Assembly (NCBI GenBank): GCA_002633025.1
Contig: NMRB01000313.1
Location: 368,246 to 432,245, forward strand
Length of the DNA: 64,000 bases
Source: Notospermus geniculatus
Taxonomy: Eukaryota; Nemertea; Pilidiophora; Heteronemertea; Lineidae
Reading direction: 5' to 3'
The notes beneath the pieces are model-generated. The model saw only the letters and a list, made by a program, of their open reading frames with translations. It had not been told where the DNA came from and did no database searches. Positions within the stretch are counted from its first letter, which is position 1. Every line of letters begins with the position of its first letter. A program made the translations under genes and the position numbers. Below are positions 46,268 to 58,499 of the stretch, one piece after another.

Positions 46268-48721
46268 TCACTGGTCGAGATCTGCTTTATACATATAAAC
46301 CTTCCTGAAGATCTCTTTCTGACCTATCCCATTTCCTGGTGACCCTACAAAAATCATTAAATATCCCTCATGGTGACGTTCGTAGTACTTATAACTAGAA
46401 CGGAACAAATTGTTAGCTTGTTGATCAAAATAGACATTTGTTTCTTGAAATCTGAACTTCCCTGATCCATTTTTGACGAGGCCTTCCTTTGGATCAGGAA
46501 TCTTCTGCAGTACAAAGCCCGAGAGGAAGGGTTTCCCTATTACGAAAAATATCTCGTAGTAGTGATCATGAAGGACTAAAGAATGCTTGCATCGTTTGTC
46601 CATCTTATTTTTCAGTATGACACGGTACTTCACTGCTTTATACCCGTATTCCTCTAAATGGACATAAAAAATAGCGATATAATCCCTAGAATTAAAGACA
46701 TAGGAAAACAGTCCCGTTCGGCCAAAAATCCTTGGCTCGCTTTCCAGATGAAGGCGGACACCATTTTCAAGGACAAGAATGTTCGACTTATCTGATCCCG
46801 TCGTCTCATAGATAGTGCACTCCCAAAGACCCGATTTCTTGCAGCAATGAAGTAATTTCTCTTCCATCCCAGAAAAGGTGTAGTCCTTTTCCCCACAGCA
46901 GATATCAGGTGCTGGGATCAAATATTTTGGGGAAAATGTGCCATTAACAACATAATAGAGTGAAATCTCACTGGCATTACGGCCCGGTAGGAAAAGGCAC
47001 GACTTGTAAGTGGCAACATGTAGATGCTTTGGGTACGGGGGTTTGAGACGAACCGCATGATTATACAGAAGTCTATAATCGGCCTTTCCGCCACCTCGAG
47101 AAAAAACTGAGAACCGCAAAGAAAGAGATTTGGTTTGTTGACTGCCGAATAAAACAATTACAACTAGCCAGTCATGTCTCGGTTCAAAGTACCAATTGGA
47201 CCTTTTAGAAATGACAACAGGTGGTAGAAATTTTCCTGTTTTTCTAATGTTATAATTAATTGCTGTTTTCTCCTGAAAAACATGCCGAGAATTTATTGTG
47301 GATGTTGAATGTGAGATACTGAAAAGAAGTAAGCTTACAAAAGTACAACCTCACCTAATGGACACCTCAGGATTACGGACAGATTTGTCCAGTCCCGAAT
47401 TTTCGCAAGCCATTTTCAATATAAATTTAACTCAATATTGCGCACACCTCACTATTCAGGACAACAGACAGTTGATTTTGGAAATTTGAGTCCCATAAAA
47501 ACCTCACAATTACGGACAGGAGGTTAAAATTTGAAGCCATTTTAAAAGTTTTCATTCACAAGTTGTCAAAGGCAGGAATGATCAAACATGAGGTGCTAAT
47601 TACAACAAAACCTGATTGTTTATGATTAACACCTAACACATTGAATAACTGGACTCTTCTGCTTGGATGGGGACTATGGCTCTGTTTTGGACTCTCTTGT
47701 CTCAGTCCAAAGTTCAAGACTCTGCATTGAAAACTAAGACTAATGCTGGGCAGTCAAATTTGGACTCTTTCTTTACTAAGTGAGTGTAACTAATGGAAAA
47801 GTGCTCCATGAAAAATGGCAAACGTGATGGAAACACAGCTGCAATAGCTACCGGTAACTGTGGTCTTACCAAGCTCTCTGATTCTTATTTTCAAAGATTG
47901 CTCAAGATATTTGCTGTTTAAAATATTTTTGAACGGTAAATTGTTCAAGGAATAGTTTTCTAATCAACAAATATTTACATGAAATGAAATCATGTTCCTG
48001 ATTTGCGTTTACCCTAAGCTCTCAAGTATGGCGGAATGACCCCTCAAGGAATGAATACCATGGACCTACAGAGCCACCTGGTGTCCGTTATTGATCGAGA
48101 TCCAATACTTCGGACACCGCACTATTACGGACAGCTGAGGTCAGTCCGCAGTAGTGAGGCTCTACTGTATTGACATCCGCAATCACTGATTTCATGCCAG
48201 ACCTGTCAGGAACGGTTACTGACAGGTCTGGCATGAAATCAGTGAAGAACGGACTTTCTGGTCCAGATTGTTGGTGCATTCGATTGGAAACCATTTTTAA
48301 CATCGTTTTCAGTAAATTTTATTTAAGTCGCACTATTCTTCCTAATGTCGTTTTTTGACAAATTCATGCAACAACAGTTATGGGTTGTAAGCAACTCTAG
48401 CGCTGTGTGCATTGGGTTGTAACACATTACCTTTTTCTGACACATCCGTGCAGCTTGAAATTGAAGTGCTTCTTTCTTCTCCATACACGTTCCTCTCCTT
48501 CTGCTCATCTGACAAACAGAGTCGAAATCTTTCAGTACGACAACAAAGGTTGTACATTCCATCTGACAACAAACTGCAGCACAGGCAAGAAAAGACGTAA
48601 CATTCTGCTGTGGTATGTCTGATGCTAAAAGACTCCAGTGATGCACCACCGTCTGAAAATACGTCTGAATCAAACCGTTGGTAAACATCTTCAAACCACT
48701 GTGTCGTTTCTTAATTGGCAA
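46268..48721 (-). CDS. Two-exon gene: PAN/apple-like domain plus novel 334-residue region
   Basis: The upstream exon (48721-48431) ends CAGAAAAAG before GTAATG; the downstream exon begins at 47272 after GTTTTTCAG and runs 334 codons to a stop at 46268. Both junctions are phase 0. The first exon has FLACAAVCCQMECTTFVVV followed by DSVCQM and CMEKK: the Cys pattern of PAN/apple domains, which bind proteins or sugars outside the cell. The long exon has Tyr/Phe-rich beta-like stretches and six or more Cys (ICCGEKDY, LHCCKKSGLWEC) but no domain I recognise. An extracellular role is inference. The start is unsure: 48721 is the first Met, but a signal peptide is lacking and a candidate upstream exon lies near 49590-49400 (NLKHQYYLQYMKRT). 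The intron holds a pogo-like MITE and a perfect hairpin. Confidence 0.6.
47346..48167. mobile_element. Pogo/Tigger-like non-autonomous element
   Basis: The right end reads, inward, TACAGTAGAGCCTCACTACT, close to the CAGTAGAACCTCRCTATWACGGAC-type ends of pogo-like elements. The left end (TACAACCTCACCTAATGGAC) is a weaker match. TA borders both. Words such as ATTACGGACAG recur inside. No transposase frame remains. Confidence 0.5.
48183..48245. repeat. Perfect 27-bp hairpin
   Basis: The arms 48183-48209 and 48219-48245 are exact reverse complements (TCACTGATTTCATGCCAGAC inward), with a 9-nt loop GAACGGTTA. Exact identity suggests recent origin or selection. It lies in the intron of the PAN-like gene and next to the pogo-like element. 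Confidence 0.9.
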
Positions 48722-49718
48722 ATTATCTCGTCATCTTTTCCCACAAAATATTGGCTAGGGAATGATAGCTTACTGCGCACCAATGTAGACTAAGTTCGCA
48801 GTGTGATTGAATGTAAGCACAGGTAATAAAGGGTATCTATATCTCTACACACCAATGACACTAGCGTCCCACAACGTTGGTCTGACGGAAGGCGGCAAAT
48901 GTGTAAATCCGTCCTTTGATTTTATCCTCTTATCCTCGACAACGACATTCGGAACGACCTGAGGCGAACTGCTTATCTATCCACTGGGCGGCGCTTTTCA
49001 CCTCGGACACAAGTCCAAGGCAGCCATGTTGTTATCAACAAACCCACGTGACCGACCTTGGGACTATTTTCGCCGAATTTTGGCCTGCTAAGATATCCAA
49101 CCTTATTTCCTGGATAAGTTGAGGCATATTATATATACACTTACCGATATGTCACCCAATCTGCCAATTATTGATCAATAACCCAACGTTTTTGTGTGCC
49201 CTATTTTGCTCATGCGCAGGGTGTGATGAGGCGACCGCATCGAAACCGACAGAAACTGAAGGCAATCACTGCGGATTCAAGATGGCTGCCTTGGAATTGT
49301 GTCCGAGGGGAAATGCGAGTGTCTACGAAAATTGCCGAGCAGTTGCCTTCGGAAGTTCCGAATGCGACAACGAGTATCCCGTGTTCTCAAGAGGAATGAC
49401 CTGATCAGAGACTCTCAAGAAGAATAACTCTGACCGGATCAAGCCATTCCTTAGCCGTTCTTTACACTCCATCCCATTCTGCCGAGTCCTCTCACCGCAT
49501 TTGTAAGGAGGATGTCTTCTGCCTTTCGTGCATTCAACAATTGTTCTTTTCATGTATTGAAGATAGTATTGATGCTTCAAATTACTGAAAACAGAACTGA
49601 ACAATGGTAACAGCCTGGATGAGATGGGATTTTTTTTAACATTCCCCATGACTCTTTTCGATATTGATTTTATGCCAACACGCTTACATCACACGAAACT
49701 ATAAATAAATGATACATT
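48722..49718. other. Interval with a possible upstream exon
   Basis: On the minus strand, TCTGTTTTCAG at about 49590 precedes about 190 bp open in only one frame (TIVECTKGRRHPPYKCGE..), ending CTGATCAG before GTCATT at about 49400. This could be an exon of the PAN-like gene, but it is unsupported by homology. Otherwise nothing is recognised. Confidence 0.3.
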
Positions 49719-50513
49719 TAAGCCCGAATTTATTCATACCCCATGAAGAATTACAGGAAAAATATTTAGAAAATACCTATAAGTTGAACTTGCACGGTTG
49801 TGGCTTCATTTTATGACATTAGTCGAAATGTACAGAGATTGAAAAATATTGTCAAAATATCACGAAGATATCACAATATCAAAATATTATAAACACTTAA
49901 CTTTTGAAAATTTCAGATATTTGATTCGAAATTGATTTCACATCATACAAACCTTATCATGGAACCTTTGTGAAGAAATATTGGCGTTAATATACCTCTT
50001 CGTTTTTGCGGCATAATTTTGAAAATCTGCATGATTTTGACGCCTTTTTCTTCACTTTGTGCCATTTATTCAAATTACTGTCTCGTATGATTGAACAAGT
50101 CAGAAAATTAGGTGGAATCTTTTTTCATTTGACTTTGTGGGCCTGATGGCATTCGATTTTTTTCAAAATTCTTGAAATTATCAAAGTATCAAATGTGAAA
50201 ATGCAATTGATATTTTGCTATTTCACAAAATCGAAGTGAGATTTTCGAAAACTTTCTTTTACTGCAATTTTAATTGGTCATAGTATGATATGATGTCGAC
50301 TACGAATCAAATATTTGAAAGTTTAGAAAGTTAGGTTTTTCATGATATTTTGAAATTGTGATATTTCTGATATTTTGCCCATGTTTTTAAAATCTCTGTA
50401 CATTCCGATTAAAAGTCATTCAATGAAGCCTAAGACGTGCCAGTTCAGCTGATGTCGATTTTTTAAATATTTTTCCTGTAATTTTTCATGGGGTATAAAT
50501 AAATTCGGGCTTA
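49719..50513. mobile_element. AT-rich fold-back element
   Basis: The ends TAAGCCCGAATTTATTCATA and TATAAATAAATTCGGGCTTA face each other, and similarity between the two halves continues inward (AGAGATTTTAAAAA-like and TCAAATATTTGAAA words). The whole 795 bp can fold back. There is no coding sequence. Confidence 0.8.
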
Positions 50514-50625
50514 GCCTTTTCACACTCTGCATGGGCGCTGCCATCTTGAAAAAGTCACACGATCACAAGTCACATGACTGCCAGAACTTTGCGATGCTCT
50601 AGTCGCAGGAGACCTGAACACGCAT

Positions 50626-50926
50626 CTTCGATAATCGAAGGCCGATCTGCTCACCACTGCGTTACATCGCACATCACCCTTCGAGAAATTGACCGGTCCG
50701 CGGCGAATCCGCTGCCTCTCGAAGAGGAGGCCAATCAGAACCAGTGTTGTAAAATTTAAATCGTGGTACAAATAGTGGTAGCCGAAGACCCAATATAAAG
50801 TGCAATATGATTGGTCGACCGGTAAAGTTGGCATCGTGCCAAGATACGCCGCGGACCGGACTATTTCTCGAAGGGTGCATGTGCGATGTAACGCAGTGGT
50901 GAGCAGATTGGCCTTGATTATCGAAG
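50626..50926. mobile_element. Full-length MITE, relative of the one at 43939
   Basis: The arms CTTCGATAATCGAAGGCCGA and GGCCTTGATTATCGAAG, with inner shared words GTTACATCGCACAT and CCTTCGAGAAAT, make an inverted repeat of about 80 bp per arm. The right half matches 43939-44116. Confidence 0.75.
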
Positions 50927-51297
50927 ACGGTTCCACGATGAGCGCACGCCTTTTCACTTTTGCGACCTGGCCATGATCCCCTCACTCGATGCCGACTGTT
51001 CCGTCGCAGCGCAAGCAATCGGAGTGCAACCTGGCATCAGCATTCCGGATTACTTTGCGTCTGAGGCACGACCGCGTGGAACAAATCAATCGCTGATATG
51101 GTCTGACAATACATGACTGCAGTTGCGTCTCGCCTGCGACGTTCGCCATCAGTCGCCGATCCAAAAGATCACGAATCGCCAGTGTTGAACATGTTCATCT
51201 TCTGCGCCACGACGAATCATGATCCCGACGGGCGTAATGCAGTCGCAGTCGACCTGACTTGAGTTGAGACGTAGTGCGATTATCCAAAAGCTGGTCT
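50927..51297. other. Unassigned interval
   Basis: No gene or repeat is recognised; the composition is even and CG-containing. Confidence 0.4.
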
Positions 51298-51651
51298 ATT
51301 TCCCCCGCGCCTCAGCGCGGGGAGTTATAAGTTGTTCTGGTGCATGGTCCGCCAGCTCTGTATACAAACCTTCGATTCCTAAAAACTTTTTTGATCTCCA
51401 AACTTTCTATTACCTCATTCAAAATAATGCCTTCTAACAGATTTGGTCACAAGGCAATTTCTAATCTATTACGTGCTTTAAAACATTCAAAAAACAAACA
51501 TTTTTGCAAGCAAAGATGTTTCGGCGTCAGTGTCTGCACCCCCTGGATTTCTTCGATGCCCCATGCTGATGCGGTCATGATGACCAACCATATGGTGGGC
51601 TATATCCGCCAAAAGTAGACAATATAATCCACGTCATCTTCGATCTTGCAA
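51298..51651 (+). repeat. Segmental duplication, right copy
   Basis: This copy of 41820-42180 begins with the CCCCGCGCCTCAGCGCGGGG hairpin and keeps the 92-codon frame (51340-51618). It stops at an N (51652), after which a G-rich run and unrelated sequence follow before the second satellite array. Confidence 0.8.
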
Positions 51652-51854
51652 NAGAATAGGGCCAGGAGGAATAGAGCAAAGGGGGGGGGGAGGGAAAAAC
51701 AAGGCCTACACCAGAAGGGGAGCCACGTGCCCACCACAACTGGAAAACCTAAAACGAAATAGGCCTACCAGGGGGAGGGAGCGAGAAGAACACGAATGCC
51801 AAACTAGGGACTCAGAACCTCAGCATCTTGTGTTAAGACCTGAGGTGGTGATGG

Positions 51855-53705
51855 TTTTAAGGGTTACGTAGGTCAGTCATGTGGTGTTAACCCCTTCCCA
51901 CCGAAGGCCAGGGGGTCTAATAAGATATCTATCATGATTCAACAAAGATTGTAGGTCAGTCATGTGGTGTTAACCCCTTCTTACCCAAGGCCAAGGGTCT
52001 AATAACATATCTGTCTTCATTCAACAAGGATTGCAGGTGGGTCATGTGGTTTTAACCCCTTCCCATCGAAGGCCAAGGGGTATGAGAACATATCTAAAGA
52101 TTGTAGGTGAGTCAATTGGTGTTAACCCCTTCCCACCCAAGGCCAAAGGGTCTAATAAGATATCGATCTTGATTCAACAAGGACTGTAGGTCAGTCATCT
52201 GGTGTTAACCCCTTCCCACTGAAGGCCAAAGGGTTTTGAGAAGATATATAAAGATTGTAGGTCAGTCAAGTGGTGTTAACCCCTTCCCATCAAAGACCAA
52301 GGGATCTAATAAGATATCTATCTTAGCATAGCATAGCATGCGCGTTCCAAAATGGCCCATATAGGGTCTTCGACAAAGATTGTAGGTCAATCAAGTGGTG
52401 TTAACCCCTTCACACCCAAGGCCAAAGGGTCTAATAAGATATCTATCTTGATTCAACAAGGACTGAAGGTCAGTCATGTGGTGTTAACCCCTTCCCACCG
52501 AAGGCCAAGGGGTATCAGAAGATATATAAAGATTGTAGGCCAATCATGTGGTGTTAACCCCTTCCCACCAAAGACCAATGGGTCTAATAAGATAACTGTC
52601 TTGATTCAACAAGGATTGCAGGTCAGTCACGTGGTCTTAACCCCTTCCCACCAAAGGACAAATGGTCTAATATGATATCTATCTTGATTCAACAAGGATT
52701 GTAGGCCAATCATGTGGTGTTAACCCCTTCCCACCAAAGACCAAAGGGTCTAATAAGATATCTATATCTTGATTCAACAAGGATTACGTAGGCCAGTCAT
52801 GTGGTGTTAACCCCTTCCCACCGAAGGACAAAGGGTCTAACGAGGTACCTCTCTTGATTCAACAAGGATTGTAGGCCAATCATGTGGTGTTAACCATTTC
52901 CTACCGAAGGTCAAGGATCTAATAAGATATCCATCTTGATTCAACAAGGATTGTAGGTCAGTCATGTGGTGTTAACCCCTTCCCACCGAAGGCCAGGGGG
53001 TCTAATAACATATCTATCGTGATTCAACAAAGATTGTAGGTCAGTCATGTGGTGTTAACCCCCTCCTACCCAAGGCCAAGGGTCTAATAACATATCTATC
53101 GTAATTCAACAAAGATTGTAGGTCAGTCATGTGGTGTTAACCCCTTCCCACCCGAGGCCCAAGGGGTATGAAAAGATACCTGTCTTGATACAACAAAGAT
53201 TGTAGGTCAGTCAATTGGTGTTAACCCTTCCCACCCAAGGCCAATGGGTCTAATAAGATATCTATCTTGATTCAACAAAGATTGTCGGTCAGTCATTTGG
53301 TGTTAACCCCTTCTCACCGAGGGATCTAATAAGATATATATCTTGATTCAACAAGGACTGTAGGTCAGTCATGTGGTCCGAACCCCTTACCACTCAAGGC
53401 CAATGGGTCTAATAAGATATCTATCTTGATTCAACAAGGATTGCAGGTCAGTCATGTGGTCTTAACCCCTTCCCACCGAAGGACAAAGGGTCTAATGAGG
53501 TACGTATCTGGATTCAACAAGGATCGTAGGCCAATCATGTGGTGTTAGCCCCTAACAACCAAAGACCTATGGGTCTAATAAGATACCTATCTTGATTCAA
53601 CAAGGATTATGTAGGTCAGTCATGTGGTCTTAACCCGTTCCCACCGAAGGACAAAAGTTCTGATGAGGTACCTACCTTGACTCAACAAGGATTGTAGCCC
53701 AACCA
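51855..53705. repeat. 83-bp satellite array, right block
   Basis: About 22 units of the same family as 42217-43165, in the same orientation, with GTGTTAACCCCTTCCCACC as the best conserved part. Units differ by substitutions and small indels. A unit near 52330 is interrupted by CATAGCATAGCATGCGCG. Open frames in it (for example 52352-52675) repeat with the unit and are not genes. Confidence 0.85.
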
Positions 53706-54449
53706 TGTAAAGTTATCGTTTTGCCGTTTGATTTCTTAAACTCCGTATTCTTGCAACGTCTACTTCTTGCTGATATAAACCCCCATAAACCAGTGTGTGG
53801 AGCGTGGACACCAGCAAAGTCTGGTTAATGTTACCTGTGAGCCTACAGCAGTGAGTGCATAAAGGGGTCATCAGCTGTGCCAGGGGAAGCACGGGGCGAA
53901 GTTCAGGCACAAAAAACTAACATGAACAAAACTTTTAACCGCTGAGCAGTTAAACAGACTCAAGCAGCAGATGCCCCCCCCCCCCCCCANCCCCCCCCCC
54001 CCCGAAGTTGAGATTGTCTTGCTCTGACATTGTTTCGGAGTTTCCTCTGTCTGGACCTCACATAGCTAGAATGAATCCTCCCCTCACCTGGAGTGACTCC
54101 CCAGAAGAGCATCTGGGTAGTGATTGTTATAGCTCCTTGGCTCCTGTGGCAAACCCACGGGAGTGACCTAGTTCTCGAAAGTCAATATCGTGGCTGAGAC
54201 TGGTCTGCTGATCAAACAGTGTTTTCGTCCATCATGCAATCCCTAATCGCGGGGGATATTCCCATAATGATGCGCCTCGCGCATCATAAAAATAACATAA
54301 CCCCTACTGCTTTTCCATATCAATTCCTTTCAATTTCCTCCTACATTACCCCCTTATCTTGTTTATAAAATACACGCAGATATGCTGTCCAACTAGGCCA
54401 TACTATAGCCCTAGCAATTGAACAGGTCTCGTGTGCATTACCAATGCAC
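53706..54449. other. Unassigned interval with a poly-C tract and N
   Basis: A run of about 28 C is interrupted by AN at 53989-53990, probably a sequencing or joining failure. The flanks contain no recognised gene. ATGATGCGC..GCGCATCAT near 54270 is a small hairpin. Confidence 0.45.
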
Positions 54450-54885
54450 GTGAGTAGATATATGTATACGCAGTACATGTAACTGAATGGGTCTAAGGGG
54501 AGGGTACAGTGCATTTACTGTACTTTCCCCAGGGTTTTTGAGACCTTTCACAGTGCATTTCGAAACAAGTAAATTGGTATTTCGTAACAGTACATTGCTA
54601 CAACAAGAGACGAGAAGTGTCTTGTATGACACATTCAGTGCGGTATCTGGATTGACAAAATTAACAAGTAAAATAAAAGAAGACAAAATAAACTCGAAAA
54701 AAAGAAGAAAAAAATTAAGCACCTGCGGGTTTCGAACCCACCCCAATATAGCCATCTTAGGATTGATAGTCCAACGCTCTAACCACTCGGCCAAACTAGC
54801 TAAAATTGGCGGCCAATCAGAACCCGAATAGAAAGTGCAATGGATATGTAGATTGGGAAAAAAAAATTCGCAGCCCGGCCTGTCC
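54450..54885 (-). repeat. SINE-like repeat with tRNA-like head, copy B
   Basis: This is the inverted copy of the repeat at 41183-41540. The tRNA-like block is at 54719-54800 on the minus strand (TTTGGCCGAGTGGTTAGAGC, then TTGGACTATCAATCC, then GGGTTCGAAACCCGC). The body with AAAAGAAGACAAAATAAACT and the flank CCAATCAGAACCCGAATAGA also match copy A. Confidence 0.7.
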
Positions 54886-54887
54886 CT

Positions 54888-56036
54888 TATACCCAGAAAA
54901 AAATAATTGTCTCAGTTTGAGAAAAAAAAGCATCTCCGAGCTTTGCCAATAATAGGAGATCACTTTTGTCTCAAAACGAGATCATAATTTGTCTCTTTTG
55001 TTGAGTAAGTCCCTACTCAGAATGAGATAATCTACCTGTCTCAATTTGAGAAAACCTTTTACTCAAATTGGAGCATGGAAGTATAATCCTTCCATGATTG
55101 GAGACAGGGATTTGTCTCCAATTGAGAGATATTAGTCTCCTATTATTGGCAAGGCTCGGAGATGCTTTTTATCTCAAACTGAGAAGCCGCCTGCTGTACG
55201 AATGAGTAGAGAAACACAGAAAAATATGATGTCAATTTTGTATCTCCAATTACAAAACGAACATGCATTGTTAAAACAATTTGAATTGCAGCTCCACCCC
55301 AGGCTAGATGCACTACATCTCTGACGGGGGAAGCCTAGACTCTGTTTCTCAACAGATGTCATCGTATACTAAGTACATGCTCTATGTAGCCTACTGCACA
55401 TAAATGTACCATGCATGCAGGCCCAGGCAATCAGCACTGTGAAGAAAACTAGTGTATCAAAACAGGACTGGCATTCAGACAGCAACTGTTTCTATGCCTT
55501 CGACACGCAGATCTGCATTAGAAATGACTTACTGATGTTAAACATCCCGGGAAAATATGGGAGCTGGGGAGAAATTTGGAAAATGGTGGTAAACGGTAGT
55601 ACTTCTGTACGTGCGTAATCAACATTCAAATTGAGATTCAGCTTGTCTCAAAATGAAATGCGGCATCTCTGATTAAGAACTAAACGTCTCAATGCCATTG
55701 CAGAAATCAATCTCATCTCAAATTGAGATCAACTTTTTTCCTGTGACTCAATATGAGATGTCACTGCCTCCATTCAATGTCTCAAACTGAGATAGGCATT
55801 ACTCTACGCCCCATTTTGAGATGGATTTTATCTCATAGTGAGATAATCTGTTGTACTCAATGAAGGAAAAGAGTTGATTTTTATCTCAAAGTGATGCATA
55901 CCGTGTCTCATAACATGCAATAGATGAACACAGTTTCATGAGGAGAAGATGCACTCTCAGAATGAGACAAATAACTGACTCTAAACCAGTACTAGACGAT
56001 ATACGTCTCAGTTCGAAACAATTATTTTTTTCTGTG
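54888..56036. mobile_element. TA-flanked element with TCTCA/TGAGA motif arrays
   Basis: The left end CCCAGAAAAAAATAATTGTC and the right end AATTATTTTTTTCTGTG are inverted, each next to TA. Variants of GTCTCAATTTGAGA, a palindrome, occur more than 20 times in two blocks (about 54900-55190 and 55620-56020). A large stem (AGCATCTCCGAG at 54929 against CTCGGAGATGCT at 55154) sits in the left block. The centre is unique and has no known gene. The plan is very like 37771-38862 although the motif is different. Confidence 0.75.
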
Positions 56037-56040
56037 TAGA

Positions 56041-58499
56041 CAGGTCCATGCCAGGCAAAAATGGCCCTTTTTTCCAGTCAAGGTTTTCTCTCTCGATTTA
56101 TCTACTTTGGGGCATACTCTTTGAAATAAGCCTCCGGGCCACCCTGATTTTTGCCTCAAATCCAATATGGCGGCCATAAATCCAATATGGCTGCCCCAGC
56201 TATTTCAATGTACAGCAAACCTTTTTCTAGTCCATTTTACGCCCCATAAATGTATTACAAACAGATAGAAACATGATGCTAAACTTCCAAAATAACATAT
56301 TAGAAGTTGTCTGTGACGTCTCCTTGACGTCGAAATGACATCATATCAGTGCAATCACCCTAGATATTTCAATGTACAGCAAACTTTTTCTGGTCCATTT
56401 TACGCCCCATAAATGTATTACAAACAGATAGAAACACGATGCTAAACTTCCAAAATAAGACATTGGAAGCCGTCTGTGACGTCTCTTTGACGTCGAAATG
56501 ACATCATATCAGCGCAATCACCCCAGATATTTCAATGTACAGCAAACTTTTTTTCTGGTCCATTTAACGCCCCATTAATGTATTACAAACAGATAGAAAC
56601 GTGATGCTAAACTTCCAAAATAACACATTAATAGAAGTCGTCTGTGACGTCTCCTTGATGGCGAAATGACCTCGTCATAGCAGCGCAGTCTCCCAAGATA
56701 TTTCAATATAGTGCCAACTTTTTCTGGCCCACTTTACACCCCCTGAATGTATTACTAACACATAAAAACCTGTTGAAGAACTGCCAGATTTACCCCTTTC
56801 TGCGGCATCTCCTTGATGCCTAAATGACGTCATTGTAGTGCAATCACCCACTGGATTGTCTCAAATATGTATTTTCCCTTTCGTCATGATCATTTCGCCT
56901 GATAATATTTGGCCAGAATTCACCTGTTCAAAAATGTTATTGTCTTTATGTACAAGTAGTCATTATATGGATTTGATGAATCAATTGAGCCAGGACTCAA
57001 GGGTCCATATTCATAAACATACTTAACGCTGTGACCTACCAAAAGAGGGTAATTTATATTACCCTCGTAAAATGGCGGCTCTCCAGTCTGTCGATTCAGT
57101 CGGATTTTTGGCTCCTGTTCCTTACAAGATGTAGCTACGAAGCTGGCTTTTTGCAGGTAGGTGGAGAAAATGTTACTCTTTCAAGTCATCTTTAGCATAA
57201 CATGCTGAAATCCCGATCTTTCCCGAAATTAGACGCTGAAATTTGGCGATTGGACGAGGGTTATATAAATTCAGTATTACCTCGTATGCTTCAAATCTCC
57301 CGATTATATTACCCTCGTCAAAGTCGGCAATTTCACAGGCACTTACAGGGGTTCGTCACATATACTGGCGTGTTCCTGACAGTTTTATCTACAAGCATAG
57401 GGGGACTGCTAAAATCGAATAGGGAAGGAATAAGAGCAGATAAACTTACCGAATCGATAGACTGGAGAGCCGCCATTTTACGAGGGTAATATAAATTACC
57501 CTCTTTTGGTAGGTCACAGTGCTTAAGTTAAAGTGTGATACTTATCTTTTGTGTTGAACAAAGGTTAAGCATCACACTTAGACTTAGTTTTATGAATATG
57601 GGTCCAGGAGTCTTTTCTATTGTCCGTCAATATTCAAGGATTCTGAAAGGGAAATTCTTTATCTAATCTGGCCAAATATGGGGCGAAATGATCATGAAGA
57701 ATGGGAAACGAAATACATATTTGAAACAATTAGACGTCATTTAGACGTCAAGGAGATGCCGCAGAATTAAGCTAATGGGTTAATCTGACAGTTTTTCATC
57801 ATGTTTTATGTGTTAGTAATACATTAATGGGGCGTAAAATGGGCCAGGAAAAAGTTTGCTGTACATTGAAATATGTGGGGGCGATTGCGCTGCTATGAGT
57901 TCATTTCGACATCAAGGAGACGTCACAGACGACTTCTAACGTGTTATTTTGGAAGTTTAGCATCATGTTTCTATCTGTTTGTAATATATTTATGGGGCGT
58001 AAAATGGGCCAGAAAAAATTTGCTGTACATTGAAATATCTGGGATGATTGCGCTGATATGATGTCATTTCGACGTCAAGGAGACGTCACAGACGACTTCT
58101 AATGTGTTATTTTGGAAGTTTAGCATCATGTTTCTATCTGTTTGTAATACATGTACATTTATGGGGCGTAAAATGGGCCAGAAAAAAGTTTGCTGTACAT
58201 TGAAATATCTGGGGTGATTGCGCTGATATGATGTCAAGGAGACGTCACAGATGACTTCTAATGTGTTATTTTGGAAGTTTAGCATCATGTTTCTATCTGT
58301 TTGTAATACATTTATGGGGCGTAAAATGCACCAGAAAAAAGTTTGCTGTAAATTGAAATATCTGGGGCAGCCATATTGGATTTGAGGCAAAATCAGGGTG
58401 GCCCAGAGGCTTATTTCAAAGAGTATGCCCCAAAGTAGACAAATCAATAGAGAAAACCTTGACTGGAAAAAAGGGCCATTTTTGCCTGGCATGGACCTG
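56041..58499. mobile_element. 2.46-kb palindrome with tandem-repeat arms
   Basis: The ends CAGGTCCATGCCAGGCAAAA and TTTTGCCTGGCATGGACCTG are exact inverted repeats, and the two halves stay complementary to the centre. Each arm carries about four tandem units of about 168 bp (starting near ATTTCAATGTACAGCAAACT at 56199, 56367, 56530 and 56700). The centre, 57030-57520, is itself an inverted repeat (GTGACCTACCAAAAGAGGGT and complement). This layout is that of Foldback/Galileo-type elements. The open frames of 150 and 95 codons come from repeat units. Confidence 0.85.

Noticed and set aside
41631-51330. GC hairpin words resembling bacterial type I-E CRISPR repeats
   Set aside because: Only three copies, irregular spacing, two of them in a segmental duplication, no cas genes and a eukaryotic context.
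52352-52675. 107-codon open frame in the satellite
   Set aside because: The residues repeat with the 83-bp unit and neighbouring units have stops; it is a by-product of the array.
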